The notes: a model not told the origin generated them from the sequence alone. 64,000 bases of DNA from Sphingomonas qomolangmaensis (GCF_024496245.1 NZ_CP101740.1:2851501-2915500), one strand, 5' to 3'; positions 1-9,190 are shown, counted from the stretch's first letter. Translations and numbers: made by a program.

Positions 1-112
1 CGCGGATGCGCGGCGCGGGATAGCCCGCGCGCGCGATCGCCGCAGCGAACGCGGGTTCGATCGCCGCGAGCGAATCGAGGTCGGCGCGCAGCCGCTCGCC
101 GCTCAGGCCCAC
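1..112 (-). CDS. DNA-3-methyladenine glycosylase-like protein, N-terminus only
   Basis: Only the first 37 codons lie in the window; the rest continues beyond base 1. It reads from a GTG at 110-112, preceded by an AAGGTGA ribosome-binding site. The visible start (GLSGERLRADLDSLAAIEP, then an AxxRxGYPxPR stretch) resembles the N-terminus of alphaproteobacterial AlkA-type base-excision glycosylases, which often sit beside this ferredoxin. No catalytic helix-hairpin-helix or aspartate is in view, so the family call rests on N-terminal resemblance only. Confidence 0.4.
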   Translation of the reverse strand, partial: MGLSGERLRADLDSLAAIEPAFAAAIARAGYPAPRIR

Positions 113-178
113 CCAAGGTCACCTTGCGGAGCGCACGTCGGCGCGGCATGGACGGTGCGAATCGTACAGGAGACCCCG

Positions 179-496
179 ATGCCCAAGCTGATCGTCGTGA
201 CCCGGAGTGGAGAAGAGCGCGAAGTCATGGGCGAGGTGGGCCTTTCGGTGATGGAGGTCATTCGCGACAACGGCTTCGACGAGCTGCTGGCCTTGTGCGG
301 CGGTTGCTGTTCGTGCGCCACCTGCCACGTCCATGTCGACCCGGAATTTGTCGACAAACTCCCGCCGATCGGCCCCGACGAGAACGACCTGCTCGACAGC
401 TCGCTCGAGCGCGACGCGCAATCGCGGCTGTCGTGCCAGCTGCAATTCACCCAGGCGCTCGACGGGATGCGCGTGCGGATCGCCGCCGAGGACTGA
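179..496 (+). CDS. 2Fe-2S ferredoxin, adrenodoxin/ISC type
   Basis: A 105-residue soluble electron carrier. It has the adrenodoxin-type cluster pattern: the CGGCCSCATCHVHVD segment supplies three closely spaced cysteines (among extra ones) and RLSCQL supplies the fourth. Length matches the family (about 105 aa). The ATG at 179 is chosen over the in-frame ATG at 155 because AGGAG lies about 7 bases upstream of it and MPKLIVVTRSG is the normal family start. It is divergent from the partial glycosylase gene. The electron-transfer partner (cytochrome P450, Fe-S assembly or other) cannot be told from the context. Confidence 0.9.
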   Translation: MPKLIVVTRSGEEREVMGEVGLSVMEVIRDNGFDELLALCGGCCSCATCHVHVDPEFVDKLPPIGPDENDLLDSSLERDAQSRLSCQLQFTQALDGMRVRIAAED

Positions 497-512
497 AGCC
501 CCCGGACGCCGT

Positions 513-689
513 TCATTCGTCGCGCTTGGCCCCGTCGAGCGCGGTGGCCAGGCGCGCCGCGTCGGCGGTTTCGGCGGCCTTTTGCGCCTTGGTGCGCCCG
601 AACCGCGCGCGATTGGCGTCGGCTTCGGCGGCGCGCGCGATCTTGTCGCGCGCCTTGCGGAAGCGGTTGAGATTGGTGACTTGCGCCAT
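513..689 (-). CDS. DUF4169 family small protein
   Basis: A 58-residue, very basic protein (starts MAQVTNLNRFRKARDK, has NRARFGRTKAQKAAE in the middle, ends KRDE). This arrangement, NL-x-RFRKA followed by NRARFGRTK, is the hallmark of DUF4169, a short alphaproteobacterial family of unknown function. It is convergent with the ferredoxin gene (16 bases between stops) and divergent from ssb. A coiled or helical structure is likely from its Ala/Arg/Lys composition. No function is assigned. Confidence 0.8.
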   Translation of the reverse strand: MAQVTNLNRFRKARDKIARAAEADANRARFGRTKAQKAAETADAARLATALDGAKRDE

Positions 690-753
690 CGCTTTGCTAT
701 AGCGCTGCTATGCGCGCCCGCCTATCGGGCGCCCCCACCTTTCGGAGCGAATC

Positions 754-1308
754 ATGGCCGGCAGCGTCAACAAGGTAATCATCGTCGGCAATCTGGGCCG
801 CGATCCCGAATCCAAATCCTTCTCGAACGGCGGCAAGGTGGTGAACCTGCGCATCGCCACGTCGGAGAGCTGGAAGGACAAGAATACCGGCGAGCGCAAG
901 GAGAAGACCGAATGGCATTCGGTCGCGATCTTCAACGAAGGGCTGGCCAACGTCGCCGAGCGTTTCCTGCGCAAGGGATCGAAAGTGTATATCGAAGGCG
1001 CGCTGCAGACGCGCAAATGGCAGGACGCGCAGGGCCAGGACAAATATTCGACCGAGATCGTGCTGCAGGGCTTCAACAGCGTGCTGACGATGCTCGACGG
1101 GCCGCAAGGCGGTGGTGCCGGCGGCGGTGGCGGTGCGGGCGGTGGCAGCCGCGGCGGCGGCGACTGGGGCGGCGGCGGTGACGAGTTCGCCGGCCAGTCG
1201 TCGCGCGGCGGCGGCGGCGGCGGCGGTGGTCGCTCGAGCCCGCCTGCCAAGTCGAACAACGACTTCGGCGGCTTCCCCGACGACCTGGACGACGACGTGC
1301 CGTTCTGA
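754..1308 (+). CDS. ssb: Single-stranded DNA-binding protein
   Basis: A 184-residue SSB that coats ssDNA during replication, recombination and repair. Residues about 1-110 form the OB fold ([19 protein letters not shown] start, then [19 protein letters not shown]). Residues about 115-160 are a glycine-rich disordered linker. The protein ends in the acidic tip DDDVPF that recruits partner proteins. All family hallmarks are present and the length is normal. The GC-rich linker contains GGC/GGT runs and should not be read as a separate repeat. An inverted-repeat element directly follows the stop. Confidence 0.97.
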   Translation: MAGSVNKVIIVGNLGRDPESKSFSNGGKVVNLRIATSESWKDKNTGERKEKTEWHSVAIFNEGLANVAERFLRKGSKVYIEGALQTRKWQDAQGQDKYSTEIVLQGFNSVLTMLDGPQGGGAGGGGGAGGGSRGGGDWGGGGDEFAGQSSRGGGGGGGGRSSPPAKSNNDFGGFPDDLDDDVPF

Positions 1309-1315
1309 CGCTTTG

Positions 1316-1440
1316 CCCCCCTCCCTGAAAGGGAGGGGCCGGGGGTGGGTAGGGGCCTGAAGCTACGGCCTCGGCAATCGCCCCGGGCACCGTATCGCGA
1401 GCACTCCACCCACCCCCGACCCCTCCCTTCCAGGGAGGGG
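1316..1440. repeat. Paired-hairpin intergenic repeat, copy 1
   Basis: Two GC-rich hairpins in opposite orientation: CCCCTCCC-tgaaa-GGGAGGGG near 1318-1338 followed by CCGGGGGTGGG, a spacer of about 65 bases, then CCCACCCCCGACC followed by CCCTCCCTTCCAGGGAGGGG ending at 1440. The outer arms are complementary, so the whole unit could fold as a forked structure. It lies between the convergent ssb and metW genes and may end transcription of both. Related units occur at 2031, 30981, 46121 and 63591. Confidence 0.75.
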
Positions 1441-1445
1441 AGTCA

Positions 1446-2078
1446 TCACCGCCGCAGCAAGAACACCGCGTGCTCGGCGCGGAAGTTCGCGGCGCTCGCG
1501 CTCGTCGGGCGGCCCTTCGACAGGAACCAGCTCCCCTCGACTGCGATGTCGCGCTCGCGCACGAACGACCGGAAATCGTCGATCGTGACGTGGTGGATGT
1601 TGGGCGTGGCGTACCATGCGACCGGCAGCAGCTGCGTCACCGGCATCCGCCCGCCCCACAGCAACGACGCGCGCACCCGCCAATGCGCGAAATTGGGGAA
1701 CGACACGAACGCCCGCCCGCCGATCCGCAGCAGATGCTCGAGCACGCGATCGGGATGCCGCGTCGTCTGCAGCGTCTGGCTGAGGATCGCATAGTCGAAG
1801 CTGTTGTCGGGATAGTCGGCCAAATCGATATCGGCATCGCCCTGCACCACCGACAGCCCACGCTCCATTGCGGCGGCGACATTGGTCGGATCGAGCTCGA
1901 GCCCGCGCGCATCGACGCCCGCGCTATCGCGCAGCGCCGCCATCAGCGCCCCGTCGCCGCAGCCGACATCGAGCACCCGCGTGCCCGGCGCGACATTGCG
2001 CGCGATGACCGCGAGATCGGACCTTAAAGTCCCCCTCCCGCTTGCGGGAGGGGTTAGGGGTGGGGAGACAGCATGCAT
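1446..2078 (-). CDS. metW: Methionine biosynthesis protein MetW
   Basis: A class I SAM-methyltransferase-fold protein that acts with MetX in methionine biosynthesis. The glycine-rich motif VLDVGCGDGAL is at residues 36-46, followed by LELDPTNVAAAMERGL and the family segment FPNFAHWRVRASLLWGGRMP. It lies immediately downstream of metX, the usual metX-metW pair. The only clear in-frame ATG (2078) lies upstream of a palindromic repeat, so the first 16 or so residues (MHAVSPPLTPPASGRG) are translated repeat sequence rather than a family N-terminus. Homologous sequence begins at about LRSDLAVIARNV. Confidence 0.9.
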   Translation of the reverse strand: MHAVSPPLTPPASGRGTLRSDLAVIARNVAPGTRVLDVGCGDGALMAALRDSAGVDARGLELDPTNVAAAMERGLSVVQGDADIDLADYPDNSFDYAILSQTLQTTRHPDRVLEHLLRIGGRAFVSFPNFAHWRVRASLLWGGRMPVTQLLPVAWYATPNIHHVTIDDFRSFVRERDIAVEGSWFLSKGRPTSASAANFRAEHAVFLLRR

Positions 2079-2126
2079 CGTTTAGCCATGCCCACCCCCG
2101 GCCCCTCCCGCAAGCGGGAGGGGGGA
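2031..2126. repeat. Paired-hairpin repeat, copy 2, between metX and metW
   Basis: Hairpin one is CCCCTCCCGCTTGCGGGAGGGG (2032-2053) with trailing TTAGGGGTGGGG. Hairpin two is CCCCTCCCGCAAGCGGGAGGGG (about 2102-2123), preceded by CCCACCCCCGG. The unit overlaps the 5' end of metW as annotated and fills the whole metX-metW junction. Confidence 0.75.
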
Positions 2127-2128
2127 AG

Positions 2129-3250
2129 TCATTGCCCCGCCCGCAAGAACCCGTCGATCACCCGGTTCAGCTCGGGGCTCTCGAGCAGGAACGCGTCATG
2201 CCCGAACGGCGACGATAGTTCGACGAAGCTTGCGCGCGCGCCCGCAGCATTCAGCGCATGGACGATCGCGCGGCTGTCGCGCGTCGGATACAGCCAGTCG
2301 GTGTCGAAGCTGACGATGCAGAACCGCGCCTTGCTGTCGCGAAACGCGTTGGCGAGCACCCCGCCATGTTCCTCGGCCAGGTCGAAATAATCGAGCGCGC
2401 GGGTGATGTAGAGATAGGCGTTGGCGTCGAACCGGTCGCTGAAGGTCAGCCCCTGGTGGCGCAGATAGCTCTCGACCTGGAAGTCGGCGTCGAAGCCGAA
2501 CGACTTGGCCTCGCGCGCCTGCAGCCGGCGGCCGAATTTCTCGGTCAGCCCGGCTTCGGACAGATAGGTGATGTGCGCCGCCATCCGCGCGACCGCGAGG
2601 CCCGCGGCGGGCGGCGTCGCGCCATAATACTCGCCGCCGCGCCACGCCGGATCGGCCATGATCGCCTGCCGCCCGACTTCGTGGAACGCGATATTCTGCG
2701 CCGAATGCCGCGCGGTCGAGGCGAGGACGACCGCGGCCTCGACGCGCTCGGGATAGGTCGCCGCCCACGACAGCACCTGCATCCCGCCCATCGATCCGCC
2801 GACCACCGCCTGCAGCCGCGCGACCCCCAGATGGTCGAGCAGCATCGCCTGCGCCCGCACCATGTCGCGGATGGTGATGACCGGGAAGCTCATCCCCCAC
2901 GGCTTGTCCGTCGCGGGGTTGATCGTCGCCGGCCCCGACGATCCCATGCAGCTGCCCAGTACATTCGCGCAGATCACGAAATGCCGCGCTGGGTCGATCG
3001 GCTTGCCCGGCCCGATCATCCGCGTCCACCAGCCGGGCTTGCCCGTCACCGGATGGTCGCCCGCGACATGCTGGTCGCCGGTCAGCGCATGGCACACCAG
3101 GATCGCGTTGCCGCCATCGGCGGCGAGCGTGCCATAGGTCTCGTAGCCGATGTCGAGCGGCGACAGCAGCACCCCGCCGTCGAGCTTGAGCGGCCCCGGC
3201 AGGGTGACGCGGCGGTTGAGGCCAAAGCGCTGATCGAGGGCCGATTCCAT
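2129..3250 (-). CDS. metX: Homoserine O-acetyltransferase
   Basis: A 373-residue alpha/beta-hydrolase-fold enzyme that acylates homoserine in the trans-sulfuration or direct sulfhydrylation route to methionine. The nucleophile elbow is GGSMGGMQ (Ser near residue 147), the acid is in FDTDWLYP, and the histidine is in GHDAFLLE near the C-terminus. Also present are the family segments [12 protein letters not shown] and TIRDMVRAQ. Length is normal. It is transcribed with metW and is divergent from hisC across a 90-base spacer. Acetyl versus succinyl specificity cannot be proven by eye. Confidence 0.96.
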   Translation of the reverse strand: MESALDQRFGLNRRVTLPGPLKLDGGVLLSPLDIGYETYGTLAADGGNAILVCHALTGDQHVAGDHPVTGKPGWWTRMIGPGKPIDPARHFVICANVLGSCMGSSGPATINPATDKPWGMSFPVITIRDMVRAQAMLLDHLGVARLQAVVGGSMGGMQVLSWAATYPERVEAAVVLASTARHSAQNIAFHEVGRQAIMADPAWRGGEYYGATPPAAGLAVARMAAHITYLSEAGLTEKFGRRLQAREAKSFGFDADFQVESYLRHQGLTFSDRFDANAYLYITRALDYFDLAEEHGGVLANAFRDSKARFCIVSFDTDWLYPTRDSRAIVHALNAAGARASFVELSSPFGHDAFLLESPELNRVIDGFLRAGQ

Positions 3251-3340
3251 CCGCAGCGCGGTAGGGCCGGGCGCTCAGTCGATCAAGCCGGCGCGAGGGC
3301 CAGCTTGCCATTCGCCTGCGCCTCGGCCATCGCCTTTTGC

Positions 3341-4435
3341 ATGACCGCACCTATCCCCAAGCCATGGATCATGGACATCGCCCCCTATGTCCCGGGCCGA
3401 TCCAAGACCGACGACGGCCGCGTCGTCGCCAAGCTTTCGTCGAACGAGAACCCGCTCGGCACCGCCCCCCAGGCGCGCGCCGCGTTCGACGCCGCGCATG
3501 GCAGCCTCGAGCGCTATCCCGATGCCGGCGCCGCCGAGCTGCGCGAAGCGATCGCCGCGTCGTGCGACCTCGACCCCGCGCGGGTCATCTACGGCACCGG
3601 CTCGGACGAAGTGCTCCACCTGGCCGCCGGTGCCTTCGCCGGGCCGGGCGATGAAGTGATCTTCGTGCGCTACGGTTTCGCGGTGTACGAGATCGCGACG
3701 CGGCGCGTGGGCGCGTTGCCGGTGATCGCCCCCGATCGCGACTATGCGACCGATGTCGACGCGATCCTCGCCGCGGTCACCGACAAGACGCGCATCGTGT
3801 TCGTCGCCAACCCCAACAACCCCACCGGCACGTTCATCGCCCGCGAGGAAATCGCGCGGCTGCATGCTGGCCTGCCCAAATGGGTGCTGCTGGTGATCGA
3901 TCAGGCCTATGCCGAATATATCGACGCCGAAGACGACGATCACGGGCTCGAACTCGCCAAGACCAAGCCCAACGTGCTGGTGACGCGCACCTTCAGCAAG
4001 ATCTTCGGGCTTGCCGCCGAACGCATCGGCTGGGGCTATGCCTCGGCCGAGATCATCGACGCGATGCACCGCATCCGCGCGCCCTTCAACGTCACCACCG
4101 CCGGCCAGGCCGCCGCGATCGCCGCGCTCGCCGCGACCGATTTCGTCGATGCCAGCCGCGCGCATAATGCGCAGTGGCGCGAGTGGTTCGCGGGCGAGAT
4201 CGAAAAGCTCGGCAATGCCGGGCTGCGCGCGGTGCCGTCGAAGGCGAACTTCGTGCTGGTGCTGTTCGAAGGCCAGGTGACCGCCGAGCAGGCCTATCAC
4301 GGCTTGATGGACCGCGGGTACATCGTGCGCTGGCTGCCGGGGCAGGGGCTGCCCAACGCGCTGCGAATCTCGATTGGCACCGCGCAGGAGACGCAGGGCG
4401 TCGCCGCGGCGCTGCGCGAGATCGTCGCGGGCTGA
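3341..4435 (+). CDS. hisC: Histidinol-phosphate aminotransferase
   Basis: A 364-residue fold-type I PLP aminotransferase. Key features: [10 protein letters not shown] near residue 30, NPNNPTGTF about residue 155, the PLP lysine in [16 protein letters not shown] about residue 220, and [10 protein letters not shown] near the C-terminus. The start at 3341 ([16 protein letters not shown]) fits the family, although the ORF stays open far upstream. Its stop overlaps the next start (TGATG). Pairing with an arogenate/prephenate dehydrogenase suggests it serves aromatic amino-acid as well as histidine transamination. Confidence 0.94.
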   Translation: MTAPIPKPWIMDIAPYVPGRSKTDDGRVVAKLSSNENPLGTAPQARAAFDAAHGSLERYPDAGAAELREAIAASCDLDPARVIYGTGSDEVLHLAAGAFAGPGDEVIFVRYGFAVYEIATRRVGALPVIAPDRDYATDVDAILAAVTDKTRIVFVANPNNPTGTFIAREEIARLHAGLPKWVLLVIDQAYAEYIDAEDDDHGLELAKTKPNVLVTRTFSKIFGLAAERIGWGYASAEIIDAMHRIRAPFNVTTAGQAAAIAALAATDFVDASRAHNAQWREWFAGEIEKLGNAGLRAVPSKANFVLVLFEGQVTAEQAYHGLMDRGYIVRWLPGQGLPNALRISIGTAQETQGVAAALREIVAG

Positions 4436-5343
4436 TGCTGCCCTTCGCGCGCGTTACCGTCATCGGGCTCGGGCTGATCGGGTCGTCGGTCACCCGCGCG
4501 GTGCGCGCGCGGATGCCCACGGTGCGGCTGACCGGCTATGATGCCGATCCCTCGGTGCGCGACACCGCGCGCGCGATCGAGCTGTGCGACGACGTGACCG
4601 ACACCGCGGGCGCGTCGGTGATCGATGCGGACCTGGTGGTGCTGTGCGTCCCCGTCGGCGCGATGGGCGCGGTCGCCGCCGAGCTCGCCGCCGACCTGCC
4701 CGCCGACGCGATCGTCACCGATGTCGGATCGTGCAAGGCCAGCGTGGTCGAGGCGCTCCAGGCGGCGCTGCCCGGCACGACGATCGTCCCCGCCCACCCG
4801 GTGGCGGGCACCGAGCAGAGCGGCCCCGAGGCGGGCTTCGCCACCCTCTTCAACCACCGCTGGTGCATCCTCACCCCGCCCGAGGGCACCGATCCGGTCG
4901 CGATCGAGCGGGTAGCTTCGTTCTGGCGCAATTTGGGCGCCGAGATCGAGACGATGGCCCCCGAACACCATGATCGCGTCCTCGCGGTCACCAGCCATCT
5001 GCCGCATCTGATCGCCTATACGATCGTCGGCACCGCTTCGGACCTCGAAGAAGTCACCCGGTCGGAGGTGATCAAATATTCGGCGGGCGGCTTCCGCGAC
5101 TTCACCCGCATCGCCGCGTCGGACCCGACGATGTGGCGCGACGTGTTCCTGTCGAACCGCGAGGCGGTGCTCGACATGCTCCAGCGCTTTTCCGAGGACC
5201 TGTCGGCGCTCCAGCGCGCGATCCGCTGGGGCAAGGGCGATGAATTGTTCGAGCTTTTCGAACGCACCCGCGCGGTCCGCCGCTCGATCGTCGAGGAAGG
5301 CCAGGACGACGCCGCCCCCGATTTCGGCCGCTCGCACGAATAG
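4435..5343 (+). CDS. tyrA: Prephenate/arogenate dehydrogenase
   Basis: A 302-residue NAD(P)-dependent dehydrogenase of tyrosine synthesis. The Rossmann motif VIGLGLIGSS is at residues 7-16, the conserved histidine lies in HPVAGTEQSGPEAG at about residue 122, and SHLPHLIAYTIV lies in the helical C-terminal domain. There is no chorismate-mutase or ACT domain. Translation is coupled to hisC by a one-base overlap. Substrate preference (prephenate versus arogenate) is not resolved, so the TyrA/TyrC name is generic. Confidence 0.93.
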   Translation: MLPFARVTVIGLGLIGSSVTRAVRARMPTVRLTGYDADPSVRDTARAIELCDDVTDTAGASVIDADLVVLCVPVGAMGAVAAELAADLPADAIVTDVGSCKASVVEALQAALPGTTIVPAHPVAGTEQSGPEAGFATLFNHRWCILTPPEGTDPVAIERVASFWRNLGAEIETMAPEHHDRVLAVTSHLPHLIAYTIVGTASDLEEVTRSEVIKYSAGGFRDFTRIAASDPTMWRDVFLSNREAVLDMLQRFSEDLSALQRAIRWGKGDELFELFERTRAVRRSIVEEGQDDAAPDFGRSHE

Positions 5344-5458
5344 GCAGGAGGCCCGCTCGGTCGCCGGTGCCGGCGTTGCTTCGGCGTGACTTGATTTTGA
5401 GTCCGATCAGGCGCTTGATGTTGCTCTGAATGCTTTGGCGCGATGGGGAGCTTCGAAA

Positions 5459-7225
5459 ATGATGCGATGGTTGCTTGTCGTTGTCGGCGCCGCCCTCAGC
5501 CTCCCCGCGCACGCCCAGCTGACCGCGCCGGTGAAGAATGGCGAGACGACCATCACCGTCACCGGCACCAAGATCCGCGACGCGAAGGTCGAGATGAGCG
5601 ACTGGCGAATGGCGGAGACCCCGCACGTCGTCGTGTTCAGCCAGGGCGATGAAAAGGATCTGATTCGTACCGCGCACAATCTCGAGAAGCTGCACTTCCT
5701 GTTGTCGGCGCTGACCGGGAAAGTGGATGAACCCGACGAGACGATCAAGGTCGCGGTGACGATGATCGGCGATGTGGGGACCTTCGAGCAGCTTCGATTG
5801 ACCGATCTGCGCTGGCAATATGGCCCGTTCCCGCGCGCGTTCGCAAAGACGATCTATTATGATCCGCGCGACGAAGGGTCGGTGCTCGCCACCACGCAGG
5901 ACGGCGTGAATTTGGTGCTTCGCCCGTCGGTCGGCCGTCCGACGAACCGCAATTGCGACGGTGGCGACGGCGGCTTTCCGCCGGTGACGCAGATCGTCGT
6001 GGCCCCGCGCGGCGAGCTGGGCGAAGTGGATGCCAACGACGCCTATATGCAAATGCCGGTGAACGAGCTCGCCTTCTGCCAGTCGGCCGAATCGCGTCTC
6101 TATGCGGGCTTCGCGCAAAACTACCTGATGACCTATTCGCCGGCGGCGTATCCGCGCTGGTTTCTGCAAGGGTTCGGCGAGATGTTCGCGACGATGGCCG
6201 CGGGCGACGACTTCGTCGAATATGGCCAGCTGCCGACCGGCTTCTTCCAGGTCATGGAGCATTTCGGCGGCTATCCGGTGTCGCACATCCTCGACGGCCG
6301 CTATCTTTCGGGCAAGGGGCGCGCTTGGACGCCCTACCATGCGTGGCGGCTGAGCCACCTCCTCTATTTCTCCGACGAGTGGAAGCCGCGGCTGCGCGAG
6401 TATCTCGACGCCTTGGCGCGCGGTGCCGACCTGCAAAGCGCCGCGCGCGCGCTGGGCGATCCCGCCGCGCTTCAGAGCGCGGTGACGAATTACCGCGGAC
6501 GCAAGCTGCAGGCCGAGCGGATGACCTTCCCCGCCGAGCGGGCGCCGCCGCCGACCGTCCGCCGCCTGACCCGGGCCGAGGCGGGCCTGATCCGCGGCCG
6601 GCTCGAGCTCGGCGCGCGGATCGAGGTGCCCGACGCTGGCCCCGACCGCGAGAGGGCACTTGCCCGACGCACGGCCTGGCTCGACCGGCTGCGCGCCAAT
6701 GCGCGGCAATTCCCCGACCTGATCGAACACCAATTGCTCTTGGCCGAAGCCGAATGCCGCACCGGCAATCCCGAAGCCTGTCTCGGCGCCGCCGACCGCG
6801 TGATCGCCCAGGCACCGACCGAAACCCGCGCGCTGGTCTGGAAAGGCACCGCGCTGACCCAGCTCGCCGCACGCGCGCCCCAAGCCGAACGCCGGCAGCG
6901 GCTCGAGGAGGCGAGGAGCTTCATCGTCAAGGCCAACCGGCAGGATCCCGAGAGCAGCCTGCCGCTGATCGCCTATCACGAAAGCTTCGCCACCGCCGGC
7001 GAACAAGCCCCCGATGTCGCGGTCGAGGGGCTGTACAAGATCGTGCAGTCCGCCCCCGCCGCGCCCGGCCCAAGGCTCAAGCTCGGCGAGGAGCTGGTCG
7101 CGCGCGACCTCGCCGCCGAAGCGCGCCGGACGCTGCTGCCGGTCGCCAAGGGCCCCTTCGAAACCCCCGAAAAGCCCGCCGCCGCCGCGTTGCTTCCGAA
7201 AGCGGGGGCGGGGGCCGGGGGGTAG
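5459..7225 (+). CDS. Exported TPR-like protein with peptidase-like region lacking its zinc motif
   Basis: A 588-residue protein with a signal peptide (MMRWLLVVVGAALSLPAHA, cleavage before QLTAP). The start at 5459 has GGGGAG upstream. The middle (about residues 205-235, YLMTYSPAAYPRWFLQGFGE) looks like the segment that follows HExxH in secreted gluzincin-like proteins (AYPRW...GFAE), but the HExxH position reads FAQNY, so catalysis is unlikely. The C-terminal half (residues about 395-580) is helical and TPR-like (AEAECRTGNPEACLGAADRV). It stands alone between the tyrA operon and a gap. Function unknown. Confidence 0.7.
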   Translation: MMRWLLVVVGAALSLPAHAQLTAPVKNGETTITVTGTKIRDAKVEMSDWRMAETPHVVVFSQGDEKDLIRTAHNLEKLHFLLSALTGKVDEPDETIKVAVTMIGDVGTFEQLRLTDLRWQYGPFPRAFAKTIYYDPRDEGSVLATTQDGVNLVLRPSVGRPTNRNCDGGDGGFPPVTQIVVAPRGELGEVDANDAYMQMPVNELAFCQSAESRLYAGFAQNYLMTYSPAAYPRWFLQGFGEMFATMAAGDDFVEYGQLPTGFFQVMEHFGGYPVSHILDGRYLSGKGRAWTPYHAWRLSHLLYFSDEWKPRLREYLDALARGADLQSAARALGDPAALQSAVTNYRGRKLQAERMTFPAERAPPPTVRRLTRAEAGLIRGRLELGARIEVPDAGPDRERALARRTAWLDRLRANARQFPDLIEHQLLLAEAECRTGNPEACLGAADRVIAQAPTETRALVWKGTALTQLAARAPQAERRQRLEEARSFIVKANRQDPESSLPLIAYHESFATAGEQAPDVAVEGLYKIVQSAPAAPGPRLKLGEELVARDLAAEARRTLLPVAKGPFETPEKPAAAALLPKAGAGAGG

Positions 7226-7538
7226 GCGGTTGCCGTCACTCCGGCGGGCTGTCCGCAATGCGCAGAAGCCGACTCGTCGAAATTCCGTCGAGAGTGGCTA
7301 GCCGCCGCTACTCCCAGTTCGTCACCCCGGAGTTGGTCCGGGGTCCACCGGGCCGTCTCGTGCTACCGGTTTTGGTGGAAGGCGAACGGGACGCTTTCGG
7401 AAAGGCCGATGGCGATAGCCGAGACTGACCATTTTGGCGGCTTTCTCAAAAGAAATCGAGTTTCGGGAAATCTGAGTTTGATTGTTGCCCTCTGCTTCTT
7501 TTGAGATACTGCTCTAATAAGAGGGTCATGAGGCCGGG
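7226..7538. other. Gene-free interval holding one palindromic repeat
   Basis: No convincing gene is seen. A short repeat at 7321-7348 (CACCCCGGAGTTGGTCCGGGGT) is a typical sphingomonad palindrome that reads GTCACCCCGGA...TCCGGGGTCCA. From about 7430 onward the base composition becomes markedly more AT-rich, leading into the next gene. Confidence 0.5.
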
Positions 7539-8225
7539 ATGAAAAATAGTCTAGTAGACGGGCACGGGTCACGCTTTGCTTTGAAGGCACTCGCTGCCAT
7601 AATGTCGACCCTTCTCCTTGCAGCCATCGTATATGCGGGTATTGGCTATTATGATGCATTGCGCGACGCAACCGAATTAAAGATTCGGGCTGATGCTCTT
7701 ATCGCCGCCAAACGTGGCCCCGACGATTTAACGCCCACCAAACTGGAGCAGTTACTCCGCGTGGAAGATCCGACGTTCTGGCATCATAACGGCTTAGACA
7801 TTCAAACAAGCGGTGCCGGTCTGACGACGCTGACGCAATCTCTCGCCAAGCGACTTGCATTCCATCACTTCAAGCCGGGCATCGGCAAGCTGCGGCAGAC
7901 AACATATGCGATGGGATTGGAGCAACGACTTTCGAAGCGGCAGATTTTGGCACTCTTTCTTGACACAGCGCAACTCGGACGAGGTCCACATGGATGGATG
8001 CAAGGCATGTTCGTCGCGAGCGAGCAAATGTACGGAAGACAGCCAGCAAATTTGACGAACCGCGAATGGCTCAGCTTGATCGCCGTCCTAATCGCGCCGG
8101 GTCAATATAATTTGCGAGCCGGTGATACTAAGTTGAACGACAGGGTTCGCCGAATAGAACGCCTGCTTGCAGGCGCTTGCCATCCCCAAAGTGGAAGGGA
8201 CGTTTGGCTGGAGGGTTGCACCTGA
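7539..8225 (+). CDS. Monofunctional GT51 peptidoglycan transglycosylase-like protein
   Basis: A 228-residue protein with an N-terminal membrane anchor (residues 15-38, ALKALAAIMSTLLLAAIVYA). It carries recognisable glycosyltransferase-51 motifs: VEDPTFWHHNGLD (EDxxFxxHxG, catalytic Glu near residue 72), GLTTLTQSLAKRL (GxSTLTQQLxK), QRLSKRQILALFLDTAQLG and a degenerate YFGK-type segment (SEQMYGRQPANLT). The family polymerises lipid II into glycan strands. There is no transpeptidase domain. GC content and codon use are clearly lower than in the neighbours, suggesting recent transfer. GAGG lies 6 bases before the ATG. Confidence 0.82.
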   Translation: MKNSLVDGHGSRFALKALAAIMSTLLLAAIVYAGIGYYDALRDATELKIRADALIAAKRGPDDLTPTKLEQLLRVEDPTFWHHNGLDIQTSGAGLTTLTQSLAKRLAFHHFKPGIGKLRQTTYAMGLEQRLSKRQILALFLDTAQLGRGPHGWMQGMFVASEQMYGRQPANLTNREWLSLIAVLIAPGQYNLRAGDTKLNDRVRRIERLLAGACHPQSGRDVWLEGCT

Positions 8226-8461
8226 ATATACCCGTCAAGCTGTTCTTTCCCAAGAACGAAAGTCTGGTGAGCACAATCCGTCGCGCGAGCCCGAAAGCGG
8301 CGACGCCCGTAAATCTGCCAATTCCGTTTTCTCAAAACCTGTCCGAATGGCACTTCGCAAAATCGGCGAAGGAGACGGAGAAATTGGAATGTCGAGGTGG
8401 CGCGTGACGGCCGGGTTCGGGACGACGAGCGGATGGGCGGAATGCCCGAGCCTGGGCGCTA

Positions 8462-9190
8462 TCACCCACCCCCGCCAACAGCCTCACCCCCCGCCAACCG
8501 CTCCGCCTCGAACACGTTGATCCCCGCATGCGCCGCCGCCTCGATCGCCTCGCGCTTCATCCCCGGCGGCAGCGCTTCGCCGAAGCGGAATTCGACCACG
8601 CCGCCGCGCTTCATCCCCTTGCGCGGCCATACCTTCGCGGTCTCGAGCGCGATCGGCACCGCGGGCAGCCCCAGCGCACGGTACAGCCCGGCAAAGCCCG
8701 ATTTCAGCGCCGGCGTCTGCCCGGGCTCGATCCGCGTGCCCTCGGGGAACAGCAGCACCGGGCGGCCCGCCGCGCGCGCCGCCTGTGCCTGGCGCATCAT
8801 CTCGCGCAATGCCTGCGACGATGCATCGCGATCGACCATGATCGCGCCATAGCGCTCGGCGATCCAGCCCCAGAACGGGATGTCGCCCAGCTCGCGCTTC
8901 ATCACCACCACCGGCGCGCCCAGGATTCGCGTCAGCTCGAAGGTTTCGTAGAAGGACTGGTGCTTGGCGACGTACAGGGCAGGGCCTTCGGGCCGCGGCG
9001 CGCCGGTGATCCGCGTTTCGATGCCGAGCACGTAGCGCGACACCAGCCGGTGATATTGGAACCACAGCAACACCCCGCGCCGCATCGTGGCGCCCCCCAC
9101 GAGGCCACAGGCGCAGGCGAACAGCACCAGCGGCACCGATCCTGCATAGAACAACACGTCGAACGCGATCGCACGCAGCCTGGCAATCAT
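8462..9190 (-). CDS. plsC: Lysophospholipid (1-acyl-glycerol-3-phosphate) acyltransferase
   Basis: A 242-residue membrane acyltransferase of phospholipid synthesis. The first segment is a membrane helix. The active-site box reads KHQSFYE (HX4E instead of the classical HX4D), a variant common in alphaproteobacterial homologues, followed by MKRELGDIPFWGW and the substrate motif FPEGTR. The start at 9190 is chosen because its ATG overlaps the upstream stop (ATGA), although the frame is open to 9208. It is the last gene of the ftsE-ftsX-YdcF-plsC cluster. Confidence 0.9.
   Translation of the reverse strand: MIARLRAIAFDVLFYAGSVPLVLFACACGLVGGATMRRGVLLWFQYHRLVSRYVLGIETRITGAPRPEGPALYVAKHQSFYETFELTRILGAPVVVMKRELGDIPFWGWIAERYGAIMVDRDASSQALREMMRQAQAARAAGRPVLLFPEGTRIEPGQTPALKSGFAGLYRALGLPAVPIALETAKVWPRKGMKRGGVVEFRFGEALPPGMKREAIEAAAHAGINVFEAERLAGGEAVGGGG

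Noticed and set aside
1110..1250. GGC-rich tandem-looking sequence as a possible repeat array
   Set aside because: It encodes the normal glycine-rich linker of SSB; there are no CRISPR-like regular repeats or spacers anywhere in the window.
8226..8461. Short frames between the GT51 gene and plsC
   Set aside because: No ribosome-binding site, family resemblance or codon bias; treated as non-coding.
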